Of a DNA stretch of 43,737 bases, positions 1-9,476 are shown piece after piece (within the stretch, counting starts at the first letter, position 1; each line of letters begins with the position of its first letter). Where the stretch lies: the NCBI GenBank assembly GCA_002350725.1, contig DEFJ01000019.1:561-44297 (forward strand). Reading direction: 5' to 3'. The translations under genes were made by a program, and so were the position numbers. Below the pieces are notes generated by a model. The model had not been told where the DNA came from. It worked only from the letters and a program-made list of their open reading frames with translations, and did no database searches. The stretch comes from Cyanobacteria bacterium UBA2855 (GTDB lineage Bacteria > Cyanobacteriota > Vampirovibrionia > Gastranaerophilales > Gastranaerophilaceae).

Positions 1-1
1 A

Positions 2-3000
2 ACGAATAATGCTGTTGGCAGTGGAATTGATTCACAGAACAGCAGAACAGATGTAATAGGATTAGGCAATGTAATATTGGGAGAAGATATTACATTGAAG
101 TTAGACTTAGATGCGAGCGGCAGTTCAGATACGTTGAGTGCGGTAGTAGCGGGAGCATCGAGTGGCAAGTTAATAATAGATGAATACACAATATTAGACG
201 GCAAAGCTATTTCTGATATGGCTAATGACTACAAGGTACAGATATTAAATAAGAGTGGAGAAGGCGGATTAGAATTAGCATTAAGTCAATCTGTACAGGA
301 TGAGTTTGAGGCAGCAAGACGCACAATAGAGCATAGGGATGAGATAAATCATGATGATGAAATAGAATCATCGACAGATTGGGGACACACATATTACCAC
401 AGATACACGACTGAGTACAACAAGTATGGAACGTTAGGATTAGCGACGACAACGACAGCGAACGATTCAATCGGAATGTTAATAACCGAAGTTGGCGGAG
501 TAGTAGGGGACACTATACTTGGTGATACGTTAGCATTAGTAAATCAGGCGGATATAGCTAACAGGACGTTTAGTACGGATGATGCGACTGCGGTATACAA
601 TGTTGGAGCTGATTACAGTGTATCAGACATAGGCGAAACCGAGGCAGGAATATTCAATGTAAGCGGTAAGAAGGAAGGCGGAAGCACTTCTACGATAAAC
701 TTTGGCGACAAAGGCGGCTTCAATTTAGAAAAAGCGACGACATTGAATATGAGTGATGTTGAGATAAACAGCAACGGAACGGTAGTAACGTTAGACAATG
801 ATGCTGCGAAGTTAGTGACAAATGCAGACACGGTAATAAACGGCGGGATAACGAATAAGAACGGCGCAGTAGATAATGCGGGCAGTATAAGCGGTGCAGT
901 AGATAACAAAGATGAGTTGACGAACAGCGGCACTATAAGCGGTGCAGTAGAAAACAGCGGCGAATTGACAAACAGCGGCACTATAAGTGGCGGAATAACG
1001 AACACGAATAAGGTAACGAACAATGGCGGCGCAATAGTTGGAATAGATAACAGCGGTGAAGTAGAGAACAGCGGCACGTTGAGCGGAGTAATAACGAACA
1101 GCGGAGCTGGTGCAAAGATAACGACGAGTGCGAGCGGCATAGCAGAGGGCAGCACGGTAAATAATGATGCAGATATAATCTTCACTGGCGGCGAGAACAA
1201 GAACGTAATAAGCGGAAGCGGACATACAGAGATAGCGAGTGGAGCTGTAGTCGTAAACAGTGCTAAGATAAATCAGGATGTAAGGGTAAGCGGCGAGTTA
1301 ACGAGTACGGCGGAAAATCTTGGCGGAGCAATAACGAACAATGGCACGTTGAATTTAAGCGGAGCGTTAGATAAGGCAATAAGCGGCGCAAGCGGCGTAA
1401 CGAAAGTAGATAGCGCATTAAGCTTGAGTAATGGCGGAGCGATAGCCGGTACGTTAGATATGAATGGTGGGAATTTAACGGTATCAGCAGGAGCAATAAC
1501 GAGTCATGACATAGGCAAAGTAGTTGGCAACGGAAGAATGGCAATAGACTTTGATATGACAGGAGTAACGAGTGCGAGTGGCGGCAGTATAGATAGGATA
1601 AATGCGGGCACAGGCAGTAACGGTGTTATAACTATAAGTGGAATAAGTATGACGAATCAGCCTGTGAATGTACCTGGAGTAGTCAATATGGATGAGAACT
1701 ACAAGATACAGGTATTGAACACGGCAAGTGACAGTTTAAGATTAGCATTAAGCAGTGAAGTTGCGGCAGCGTTAGACGGTCGTGAATATATAGTTGGATA
1801 CACGGCAGGATACAGTTATGATGATGATATAGCAGCGAGCAGCAGTTGGGAGCAGGAATATTACCATCATGATGTAGACAATGTAACAAAGTACGGAAAG
1901 TTGGGATTAACAACGACGAATACGACGAACGACAGTATCGGGGTAGTATCGACGAGAGAGGATCGAGGCAGCGGAGATGACAAGACGTTGTTGGATACGT
2001 TAGCTAGATTGAACAAGTCAAATGAAACAGAGAGAAATTACACGACAGGTGATGCGGGTGCTATACATACAGTAAGTGAAGACTTAGGTGAGACGGCAGC
2101 CGGAGAATACAATATAGTTGGAAACAAGTCCGGAGGAGATATTTCAACGATAGATTTGAACAATCACGATGGATTTGAGTTAGCGAACGACACAGATTTA
2201 ACTATAGAAAAAGTTAAGATAACGGATAATACGGCGGGTAAGACGGCTGAAAACACGACAGTAATAAGTGTATCAGACAGTGATGCGAATGTAAACTTAA
2301 AGGATGCGTACATAGATGGAGCAATAGTTGGAGACAGCGCATTAGCGGACAACTATGATTTGAATACGAGTGGAGAAACTACGGTAGCCGGAGATATAAC
2401 AAAGGCAAACGTAAATAACACCGGAAATCTGACAACAAACGGAGTAAGCGGCACAATAGATAATAGTGGAGATATGACGACTAAGGGTGCTGTTGAGGGT
2501 GATGTAACGAATAATAGCGGCAGCACATTCCATGCAGAAAGCACGATAGACGGAGATGTAGTAAACAACGGAGACAGTTTTGCAGCAGACGGAAAGATAA
2601 CCGGAGATGTAGAAAACAATAGCGGAACATTAGCGGCAAATGATGGAATAGACGGAAATGCAACGAATAATAACGGAACATTAAATGTAACCGGAGATGT
2701 GAGCGGCGATATAGATAACGACGGAACAACGACGGTAACGGGAAATGTAGATGGCGGAGTAACGAGCAGCGGCGATACGACGATAGGCGGCAGCGTAGGA
2801 GATAATGTTGCAGTAACCGGAGGAACGACTGAAATAGGCGGCGACGTAGACGGAGATGTTACAAATGCTGGAACAACGGATATTGGCGGAGATGTAACGG
2901 GTAAAGTAACTAGCAGCGGCGAAACTACGGTAGACGGACACGTAGGTGCAGGAGTTGAGGTTAATGACGGCAAGACAACTGTAGGTGATGGAGTAACCGG

Positions 3001-6000
3001 AGATGTAACGGTAGCAAACGGCAGTGAAGCTGAAGTAACGGGAAATGTGAGCGGCGATATAGATAACAACGGAACAACGACGGTAACGGGAAATGTAGAT
3101 GGCGGTGTAACGAGCAGCGGCGATACGACGATAAGTGGTAACGTAGGCGGAGATGTAACGGTAACGGGCGGAGAGACTATTGTAGACGGTACGATAGGCG
3201 GAGATGCAGAAAACAGCGGAAAATTAAAAGCGGATGCGGATAAGATAAGCGGAACCATAACGAACAATACTGGTGCAGAATTTACTACAGGCGGCGTATT
3301 AGATAAGGAAATCTACGGAGGCGGAACAACAAAAGTAGACGATGAGATAGCAATAAACAGCGGAGCAAAGGTTGATGGCACATTAGATATTAACGGAGGA
3401 GAGGTAACAATATCTGAGGGTGCAATAACGAGTCATGATTTAGGAACGGTAATCAACAGTGTAGCCGGAGACGGGGTATTAAATATAGATTTGAACTTAG
3501 AGACCGGCGAAGCGGATAAGATAAGGGTAGCGAGTGATTCAACAGGCAGTGTAAAATTAGGACCTGTAAATATAATCGGAGCTACAGTAGATCATTTGAA
3601 TAAGGACTTCAACGTAGAGATAGTTGAGGGCAGTGACAATTTCAAATTAACATCTGATGCAGACACGTTTGACGGAACAGAATATATAATAGAGGAGAAG
3701 GGTGCATATGATGTTAATCATGTAGTTGAAGCAGTAACAGATTGGAGCAAGGTATACCAAGATAAGCATGTAAGTGCGGAGACAGTAAAGGGACAATTAG
3801 GATTGAATGATTCACAGACGGGAATCAAGGTAAGTGAGTCAAGCAGAAGCGGAGGAGAAGAGACGTATACGAATGCCGGAGATGCATTAGCATTGGTAAA
3901 TCAGGCAGACATAGCGGATAGGACATTTAGCACGAATGATGCGAATGCGGTATACAATGTTGGCGAAAAATACAAGGCAGACACCGGAATAGATATATCA
4001 GACATAGGCGAAACCGAGGCAGGAATATTCAATGTAAGCGGTAAGAAGGAAGGCGGAAGCACTTCTACGATAAACTTTGGCGACAAGGGCGGCTTCAATT
4101 TAGAAAAAGCGACGACATTGAATATGAGTGATGTTGAGATAAACAGCAACGGAACGGTAGTAACGTTAGACAATGATGCTGCGAAGTTAGTGACAAATGC
4201 AGACACGGTAATAAACGGCGGGATAACGAATAAGAACGGCGCAGTAGATAATGCGGGCAGTATAAGCGGTGCAGTAGAAAACAGCGGCGAATTGACAAAC
4301 AGCGGCAGTATAAGTGGCGGAATAACGAACACGAATAAGGTAACGAATAATAGCGGCGGCAGCATAGTTGGAATAGATAACAGCGGTGAAGTAGAGAACA
4401 GCGGCACGTTGAGCGGAGTAATAACAAACAGCGGAGCTGGTGCAAAGATAACGACGAGTGCGAGCGGCATAGCAGAGGGCAGCACGGTAGTTAACGATGC
4501 TGAGATAATATTCAACGGCGGGGAGAACAAGAACGTAATAAGCGGAAGCGGACATACAGAGATAGCGAGTGGAGCTAACGTAGTAAACAGTGCTAAGATA
4601 AATCAGGAAGTAAGGGTAAGCGGCGAGTTAACGAGTACGGCGGAAAATCTTGGCGGGGCAATAACGAACAATGGCACGTTGAATTTAAGTGGAGCGTTGG
4701 GTAAGGCCGTAAGCGGGGCAGGAGAGACTAATATTGATGGCACGTTAGAATTAAAAGAAAACGGAGCAGTAGATGGCACGTTAGATATGAATGGTGGTAG
4801 AATAGTAATATCTGACGGTTCAATAACGAGTCACAACATAAACGATATAATTGGTGAAGCTACGATGGCAATGGATTTAGATTTAAGTGATTCTACGATT
4901 GCAAGCGGAGACAGAATAGTAGTAAACAGTAATGGAGTTGGCTCATTAACGTTAGATAAGTTGAATTTAACGGGAGAAATGAGGGAATTTGAATACAAGG
5001 TATTAGAGGGAACTGATGACAACTTTGAATTAAAGGTAGCCGACGGATTAGCATCACAGTACCACAAGGAGCACAGTGAGAAAGAGATAGAGTCATATAC
5101 GATAAATACAGACACGAACTGGAGAGATGTATATGATGTAACGGAAAAGGTAACGACGACGTCACAGGATTTGGGAGTAAAGGATAAGAACACGTTGCAG
5201 TATAAGACGAGTGTAAACACGAGCACGGAAGTATCCAGAGACGAAGACACTTTGATGTTGGTAAATCAGTATGACGGAATTGGAACAAGGAATTTCAACG
5301 CAAGCGGAGCGAGTGACCGATATGAAGCAAAGGCAGATATGGGTAAGACAGCAGCTGGCGAATTAAATATAAACGGAAAAGCAAGTGGAGCGGAGAAATC
5401 TACAATAGATTTGAAGGGACACAGCGGATTTGAGATAAACAACGATAACACGACTATAAACTTGAATGATGTTAAGTTAACAGGCGGAAAGGATGTAATC
5501 AAGTCAATCAAGGAAGATTCTACAGTAAACGTAAACAATTCCGAGATAAGCGGAAACGAAGGCGGCATCAAGACGATGGGGGCAATAAATGTCAACGGAA
5601 AGACGACAATCGGAGATGATATAGTCTTGATGGGTGCAAACGGCAGTGTAAACATAAGGGATAATAACAAAGAGGCAGATTTACAAGGAAAGATAACGGG
5701 TGTAAGCGGATCTAAGTTAAATATAACGAATTCTACAATAGACATAAAGAGTCAGATAGCCGGTGTAAACACGGTATTGAACAATACAACGTTAAATATG
5801 GCAAAGGAAAGTTTATTAAGCGGAGATTTAACGGTAGGAAGTGCATCTACGGCAAATATGGTAAATAACGGAATAGGTGCGATGACAATAAACAATATGG
5901 TATTAAACGGCATATTGAACATAGGAGTAGATGTAGACTTAGCGAACAGTGCAATGGATAGGATAATAGCTAACAGTGTAAGCGGGGACGGATACATAAA

Positions 6001-7462
6001 CGTAGCGAACATGAATTTATTATCTGATGCACCGAGGGAAATAACGCAAATACCGATATCTAATGAGGTATTAAAAGACAGGATAAGAACGGCAATAAGT
6101 ACGGTATCATATTCACCGATATACAAATACGATGTAAGTTACAATCCAGGAAACGGATTATTCACGTTTGTGCGCGGATTCACGGACATAGGCGGCGGCA
6201 GTGATTGGAGGACGTACAATCCGGCGGTATTGAGTGCACCGGTATTAACGCAGGCAGGCGGACAGGTAACGATGGCACAGACGTTTGGTCATGCGTTTGA
6301 GCATTCGGATGTATTTATGAAGTCACCATATTCAAAGAGGATGGCAGCGACACAGGCGAATGTATATGCGATGAGTACGGATTTCAATGAGAACATGTCA
6401 TTGAGCGGCGGATTAAATTACGACGAGACGAACAAGGCAGTATGGGTTAAGCCATATACGACATTTGAAAACGTAAATTTAGATAACGGGCCAAAGGTAG
6501 ATGTAATCGGATACGGGACATTAATAGGCGGGGACAGTGATTTCCGCAAACTACGTCACGGATGGACGAATGTAGGCACGTTGTATGTAGGGTATAACGG
6601 ATCTCAGGTAGATTATGCAGGAATAAGCGGCTCAACGAATGGCGGCATATTAGGCATAACGGAAACCTTCTACAGGGGCAACTTCTTCAATGCAACGACA
6701 ATCAATGCTGGAGCAGCCTTTGGGGAAGCGAACACTATGTACGGCAAGGATGACGTCATAATGATAATGGGCGGCATAGCGAACAAGACGGGATACAACA
6801 TAGAGTTCAAGGAAGGCAAATATATAATACAGCCGAACCTAATGCTGAGTTACAGTATGATAAAGACGTTGGATTACACGAATGCGGCGGGAGTAAGGAT
6901 AAATGCGGATCCACTGCATACAATAATGTTAAATCCAAATGTAAGATTTGTAGCGAACTTAAAGAACGGATGGCAGCCATACGCATCAGTTGGTATGATA
7001 TGGAACTTGATGAACAAGACGAATATGGATGCAAACGGACACGTATTGCCTCAAATGCATACAAAACCGTATGTAGAATACGGTGTAGGTTTACAAAAAT
7101 CAATAGGCGAACGTTTCACAGGATATGCACAAGCAATGATGCGTAATGGCGGCAGAAACGGTATAGCATTGACAGTTGGATTCAGATGGGCATTAGGCGG
7201 CAAAGCGAAAGAGAAAAAGAATAAAAATGTAAAACCGGTAAACACGAAATTACCGGAGGCAACAGGTACAGAATTACCAAAAGTAGAATTTAAGATAAGA
7301 GATGTAGAAAAGGATTTAAACAATGTTACTACACCTCAACCAACCCCTGCAAAAGATAATTTAACTAACAATACTCCTAAACAAAAAACGGTTATAAAGA
7401 GTCTAAATAAAAATGCAAATCGCCAAAATATAAATAAATATATATCTATTGTGGATAACTAA
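2..7462 (+). CDS. Giant repetitive autotransporter (type V secreted adhesin-like), 5' end outside window
   Basis: The frame is open from base 2, so the gene runs in from upstream; the TTG at 77 is not a real start. About 2486 residues are visible. The passenger is Gly/Asn/Ser/Thr-rich with short beta-helix-type repeats (NSGTISG, GDVxGxV). Four modules can be seen, each opened by a linker of the type YKVxxL...W...Y...LGL near nt 230, 1700, 3611 and 4994, and followed by a GETxAGxxNxxG...STIxL...GFxL stretch. From about nt 6435 a C-terminal beta-barrel begins (VWVKPYTTF), and its probable last strand is GIALTVGFRWAL near nt 7160-7195. The barrel should sit in the outer membrane and export the passenger to the surface. 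Oddly, an 86-residue Lys/Asn/Pro-rich tail follows the barrel, whereas family members normally end at the last strand. Codon use is distinctive: Ile is nearly always ATA, Val GTA, Thr ACG. Specific ligand unknown. Confidence 0.85.
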   Translation, partial: TNNAVGSGIDSQNSRTDVIGLGNVILGEDITLKLDLDASGSSDTLSAVVAGASSGKLIIDEYTILDGKAISDMANDYKVQILNKSGEGGLELALSQSVQDEFEAARRTIEHRDEINHDDEIESSTDWGHTYYHRYTTEYNKYGTLGLATTTTANDSIGMLITEVGGVVGDTILGDTLALVNQADIANRTFSTDDATAVYNVGADYSVSDIGETEAGIFNVSGKKEGGSTSTINFGDKGGFNLEKATTLNMSDVEINSNGTVVTLDNDAAKLVTNADTVINGGITNKNGAVDNAGSISGAVDNKDELTNSGTISGAVENSGELTNSGTISGGITNTNKVTNNGGAIVGIDNSGEVENSGTLSGVITNSGAGAKITTSASGIAEGSTVNNDADIIFTGGENKNVISGSGHTEIASGAVVVNSAKINQDVRVSGELTSTAENLGGAITNNGTLNLSGALDKAISGASGVTKVDSALSLSNGGAIAGTLDMNGGNLTVSAGAITSHDIGKVVGNGRMAIDFDMTGVTSASGGSIDRINAGTGSNGVITISGISMTNQPVNVPGVVNMDENYKIQVLNTASDSLRLALSSEVAAALDGREYIVGYTAGYSYDDDIAASSSWEQEYYHHDVDNVTKYGKLGLTTTNTTNDSIGVVSTREDRGSGDDKTLLDTLARLNKSNETERNYTTGDAGAIHTVSEDLGETAAGEYNIVGNKSGGDISTIDLNNHDGFELANDTDLTIEKVKITDNTAGKTAENTTVISVSDSDANVNLKDAYIDGAIVGDSALADNYDLNTSGETTVAGDITKANVNNTGNLTTNGVSGTIDNSGDMTTKGAVEGDVTNNSGSTFHAESTIDGDVVNNGDSFAADGKITGDVENNSGTLAANDGIDGNATNNNGTLNVTGDVSGDIDNDGTTTVTGNVDGGVTSSGDTTIGGSVGDNVAVTGGTTEIGGDVDGDVTNAGTTDIGGDVTGKVTSSGETTVDGHVGAGVEVNDGKTTVGDGVTGDVTVANGSEAEVTGNVSGDIDNNGTTTVTGNVDGGVTSSGDTTISGNVGGDVTVTGGETIVDGTIGGDAENSGKLKADADKISGTITNNTGAEFTTGGVLDKEIYGGGTTKVDDEIAINSGAKVDGTLDINGGEVTISEGAITSHDLGTVINSVAGDGVLNIDLNLETGEADKIRVASDSTGSVKLGPVNIIGATVDHLNKDFNVEIVEGSDNFKLTSDADTFDGTEYIIEEKGAYDVNHVVEAVTDWSKVYQDKHVSAETVKGQLGLNDSQTGIKVSESSRSGGEETYTNAGDALALVNQADIADRTFSTNDANAVYNVGEKYKADTGIDISDIGETEAGIFNVSGKKEGGSTSTINFGDKGGFNLEKATTLNMSDVEINSNGTVVTLDNDAAKLVTNADTVINGGITNKNGAVDNAGSISGAVENSGELTNSGSISGGITNTNKVTNNSGGSIVGIDNSGEVENSGTLSGVITNSGAGAKITTSASGIAEGSTVVNDAEIIFNGGENKNVISGSGHTEIASGANVVNSAKINQEVRVSGELTSTAENLGGAITNNGTLNLSGALGKAVSGAGETNIDGTLELKENGAVDGTLDMNGGRIVISDGSITSHNINDIIGEATMAMDLDLSDSTIASGDRIVVNSNGVGSLTLDKLNLTGEMREFEYKVLEGTDDNFELKVADGLASQYHKEHSEKEIESYTINTDTNWRDVYDVTEKVTTTSQDLGVKDKNTLQYKTSVNTSTEVSRDEDTLMLVNQYDGIGTRNFNASGASDRYEAKADMGKTAAGELNINGKASGAEKSTIDLKGHSGFEINNDNTTINLNDVKLTGGKDVIKSIKEDSTVNVNNSEISGNEGGIKTMGAINVNGKTTIGDDIVLMGANGSVNIRDNNKEADLQGKITGVSGSKLNITNSTIDIKSQIAGVNTVLNNTTLNMAKESLLSGDLTVGSASTANMVNNGIGAMTINNMVLNGILNIGVDVDLANSAMDRIIANSVSGDGYINVANMNLLSDAPREITQIPISNEVLKDRIRTAISTVSYSPIYKYDVSYNPGNGLFTFVRGFTDIGGGSDWRTYNPAVLSAPVLTQAGGQVTMAQTFGHAFEHSDVFMKSPYSKRMAATQANVYAMSTDFNENMSLSGGLNYDETNKAVWVKPYTTFENVNLDNGPKVDVIGYGTLIGGDSDFRKLRHGWTNVGTLYVGYNGSQVDYAGISGSTNGGILGITETFYRGNFFNATTINAGAAFGEANTMYGKDDVIMIMGGIANKTGYNIEFKEGKYIIQPNLMLSYSMIKTLDYTNAAGVRINADPLHTIMLNPNVRFVANLKNGWQPYASVGMIWNLMNKTNMDANGHVLPQMHTKPYVEYGVGLQKSIGERFTGYAQAMMRNGGRNGIALTVGFRWALGGKAKEKKNKNVKPVNTKLPEATGTELPKVEFKIRDVEKDLNNVTTPQPTPAKDNLTNNTPKQKTVIKSLNKNANRQNINKYISIVDN
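621..1374 (+). repeat. Segmental duplication, copy 1, inside the autotransporter
   Basis: This stretch is almost identical in DNA to 3996-4699. It encodes the GETEAGIFNVSGKKEGG segment and the following NSGTISG repeats. Copy 1 has one extra 16-residue unit (AVDNKDELTNSGTISG, 48 nt). Weaker similarity continues upstream to about nt 531. Confidence 0.9.
2701..3133 (+). repeat. Short V-x-G beta-helix repeats with an 85-bp internal direct repeat
   Basis: The region encodes many units of the form GDVxGxVxxSGxTTIxG. Bases 2701-2785 and 3049-3133 are almost the same sequence, 348 bp apart. Units are in frame, so this is passenger structure rather than a mobile repeat. Confidence 0.8.
3996..4699 (+). 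repeat. Segmental duplication, copy 2, inside the autotransporter
   Basis: Near-identical partner of 621-1374. It lacks one 48-nt repeat unit and has one extra codon (NNSGGS against NNGGA). Long runs of identical bases imply recent duplication or gene conversion. Confidence 0.9.
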
Positions 7463-7568
7463 TAGTGAAAATATTTATTTAACTTGCAGTATGTTGTACA
7501 AATTTGTTATCTGACAGTAGCAAATTATATTTTGTTCGGTTTTATAATATAATTATAAAGGAGTAGTT

Positions 7569-9254
7569 ATGCGTGTAGCATCTGTAGGGTATAAAGATTT
7601 TAGTAATATAAATTTTAATAAGCAAAATCATAAAAATTACGACATTTATTTTGAGGCAAAATTCCCAAACGGGATGAAAAGACCTCGTCATATTAAAAAA
7701 CACATCGCATATATGAATTTTGCAAGATATAATCCAATAAAGAGAGATTTTGGAACTTATAAAATTCCTGTTCATAATGAAGAAGTAAACAGGTATTTAA
7801 AATCTAAATATACTTTTGAAGAATTTAGAGCACTATTTGATTTCGCAAAGAAAAAAGATACTTTCTCATACATTATGGATAAGAAAACTTCATTTGTAAA
7901 AACATCATTGATAAATCGTAAAGAGAATGAATTGATGTCGGATATGATATGGATTACAGATACGTGTAATAATATGATTCTCGTAAAACGTCAACATCCT
8001 GAACAATGTACAAATGTTCTAAATAAAATAGCAGAACTATATGACGGACAAAAAGAAGTTTTTGACGATGTTATACAAACTCCGTCAAAATATAAAAAAA
8101 GCGGTATTCATGTTTGGCAGGGGCAAACGGGTGTTGGTCATTGCTTTGTTCCGCAGACTCACAAGCCTCATATTTGGTTTGCAAAAACCAGATTAGAGTC
8201 TGTAGGCAATTATTTACAACAGGCTTCTGATTTGATATTAACAGGGTTGAGCGGGGGTAAATACGGCTATAAAACGTCAGGTGAAATTCCACAAACAGTT
8301 GTTGATTCAATTGCAAATTGTACTAAATATTTAAAAGCTGTTGATTATCCGGAAGCTCGCTCATGCGGGGCATGGGAAGAACAAACCTTTATGACCTCAT
8401 TGACAAGTGATACATCGATATGCAATCAGGGTATAAGAGATATTTTAAAACTTATGTTTCAACCGACGAAAAATGAAGAATTATTAAAACTTCGTCAGAG
8501 TATAATTAAATCAAAACACGGTGATGTTTTTGTAAATAAAAAAGATTTAGTAATGTTATTAAAGCGTGGTGAAGCCAGAATTAGCATGCAACCTGATATT
8601 GAAACGCTTGCTCAGCATCCTCGAGGAACAAAGTCTAAAGACATGAAATATTATGAAAGGTATTATGATTCTGCTATGGCTTTTGTTCCACAAACAGAAA
8701 AAATTGATTCAAATGATATTTATCGTGATTGTGCAAAAAAGTTGTATCTGCTAAAGAAGCTCGAAAAAAATTTAGTTAGAGATAATGGTGCAATACGTTA
8801 TAAGGGTGACAAATACTTGAATTTAGACTATCATACTTTAAAAAATCAATGGACAGACAACAAAAAGAGTAATGAGGCAGAGTGGTTTTTGGTTTCGGAA
8901 ATTGCCGACGGATACGGTGCGGTTGTCAGACAATTGTTAAATCATATTGAGAGAAATGGTGCTATATCTGAAAAAGATAAAAAACTTCTTTCAATAGCCA
9001 TAAGAGGTGAAACAGAACATATAAACAGAAGTTATGCAAGAATTACCCCTAAAAACATGACCAAATCAAATATGTATTCCTGTCCTTCATATAAAATCCC
9101 TGAGGCTTATGAAGCGGTAACGATGAAAAATGGTGCAGTAAAATATGTTCCGGGTGCTCATAATCCTCTAACATGGGCTGAAGCATCTTTATATAAAGCC
9201 TCGGAAACATTTCTGGATAACCTTGAACGTATTGAACGTATTCGCGGTTTATAA
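7569..9254 (+). CDS. GH15 / phosphorylase-kinase-alpha-like (alpha/alpha)6-barrel protein
   Basis: 561 residues, no signal peptide or membrane segment, so probably cytoplasmic. Two stretches recall glucoamylase-type GH15 and phosphorylase kinase alpha proteins: SCGAWEE with Glu270 in the position expected of a catalytic acid, and NPLTWAEASLYKASE around residue 536, like the family's PLxWxxA motif near the C-terminus. The family's W-x-R-D signature appears here as WITD, without the Arg, so activity on alpha-glucans is uncertain. The ATG has a good AAAGGAG site 5 bases upstream and a -10 box TATAAT at 7543-7548. The N-terminus carries NINFN, one of several x-F-x N-terminal motifs in the window. 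The assignment rests on motif memory only and could be wrong. Confidence 0.45.
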   Translation: MRVASVGYKDFSNINFNKQNHKNYDIYFEAKFPNGMKRPRHIKKHIAYMNFARYNPIKRDFGTYKIPVHNEEVNRYLKSKYTFEEFRALFDFAKKKDTFSYIMDKKTSFVKTSLINRKENELMSDMIWITDTCNNMILVKRQHPEQCTNVLNKIAELYDGQKEVFDDVIQTPSKYKKSGIHVWQGQTGVGHCFVPQTHKPHIWFAKTRLESVGNYLQQASDLILTGLSGGKYGYKTSGEIPQTVVDSIANCTKYLKAVDYPEARSCGAWEEQTFMTSLTSDTSICNQGIRDILKLMFQPTKNEELLKLRQSIIKSKHGDVFVNKKDLVMLLKRGEARISMQPDIETLAQHPRGTKSKDMKYYERYYDSAMAFVPQTEKIDSNDIYRDCAKKLYLLKKLEKNLVRDNGAIRYKGDKYLNLDYHTLKNQWTDNKKSNEAEWFLVSEIADGYGAVVRQLLNHIERNGAISEKDKKLLSIAIRGETEHINRSYARITPKNMTKSNMYSCPSYKIPEAYEAVTMKNGAVKYVPGAHNPLTWAEASLYKASETFLDNLERIERIRGL

Positions 9255-9476
9255 ATTTGTTTGGACATGTAAATCCGGTTATTTTATCATTATTGCCAAA
9301 TTAAACGTTCGGATTGTCACGCCCTGATAGGCTCGTAATGGCATGGTTCTGTAAGATAGTATATATCAACCTAAATTGAAGTATAATGTAACATATTATT
9401 GTAGTAATTAAAGTTTTTCATAAAAGTTCCGTATGTATCTTTATATAAAAAGTAAGATGTTGTGCGGAGATTTTAT

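Noticed and set aside
77..79. TTG as start of the autotransporter
   Set aside because: The frame stays open to the first bases of the window and the codons upstream look coding; no Shine-Dalgarno sequence lies before 77.
613..1200. Long minus-strand open frames opposite the autotransporter (also 2353-3267 and 3901-4530)
   Set aside because: They mirror the repetitive sense codons, have low-complexity Pro/Ser/Leu/Val composition and no ribosome sites.
621..4699. Repeats in the autotransporter as a CRISPR array or tandem mobile repeats
   Set aside because: All repeats are in frame, of variable unit length, and encode beta-helix passenger sequence.
9255..9476. Possible tRNA or small RNA in the gap before the protease gene
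   Set aside because: No cloverleaf, TTCGA loop or strong hairpin with T-run could be made out; only a weak TATAAT at 9382-9387.
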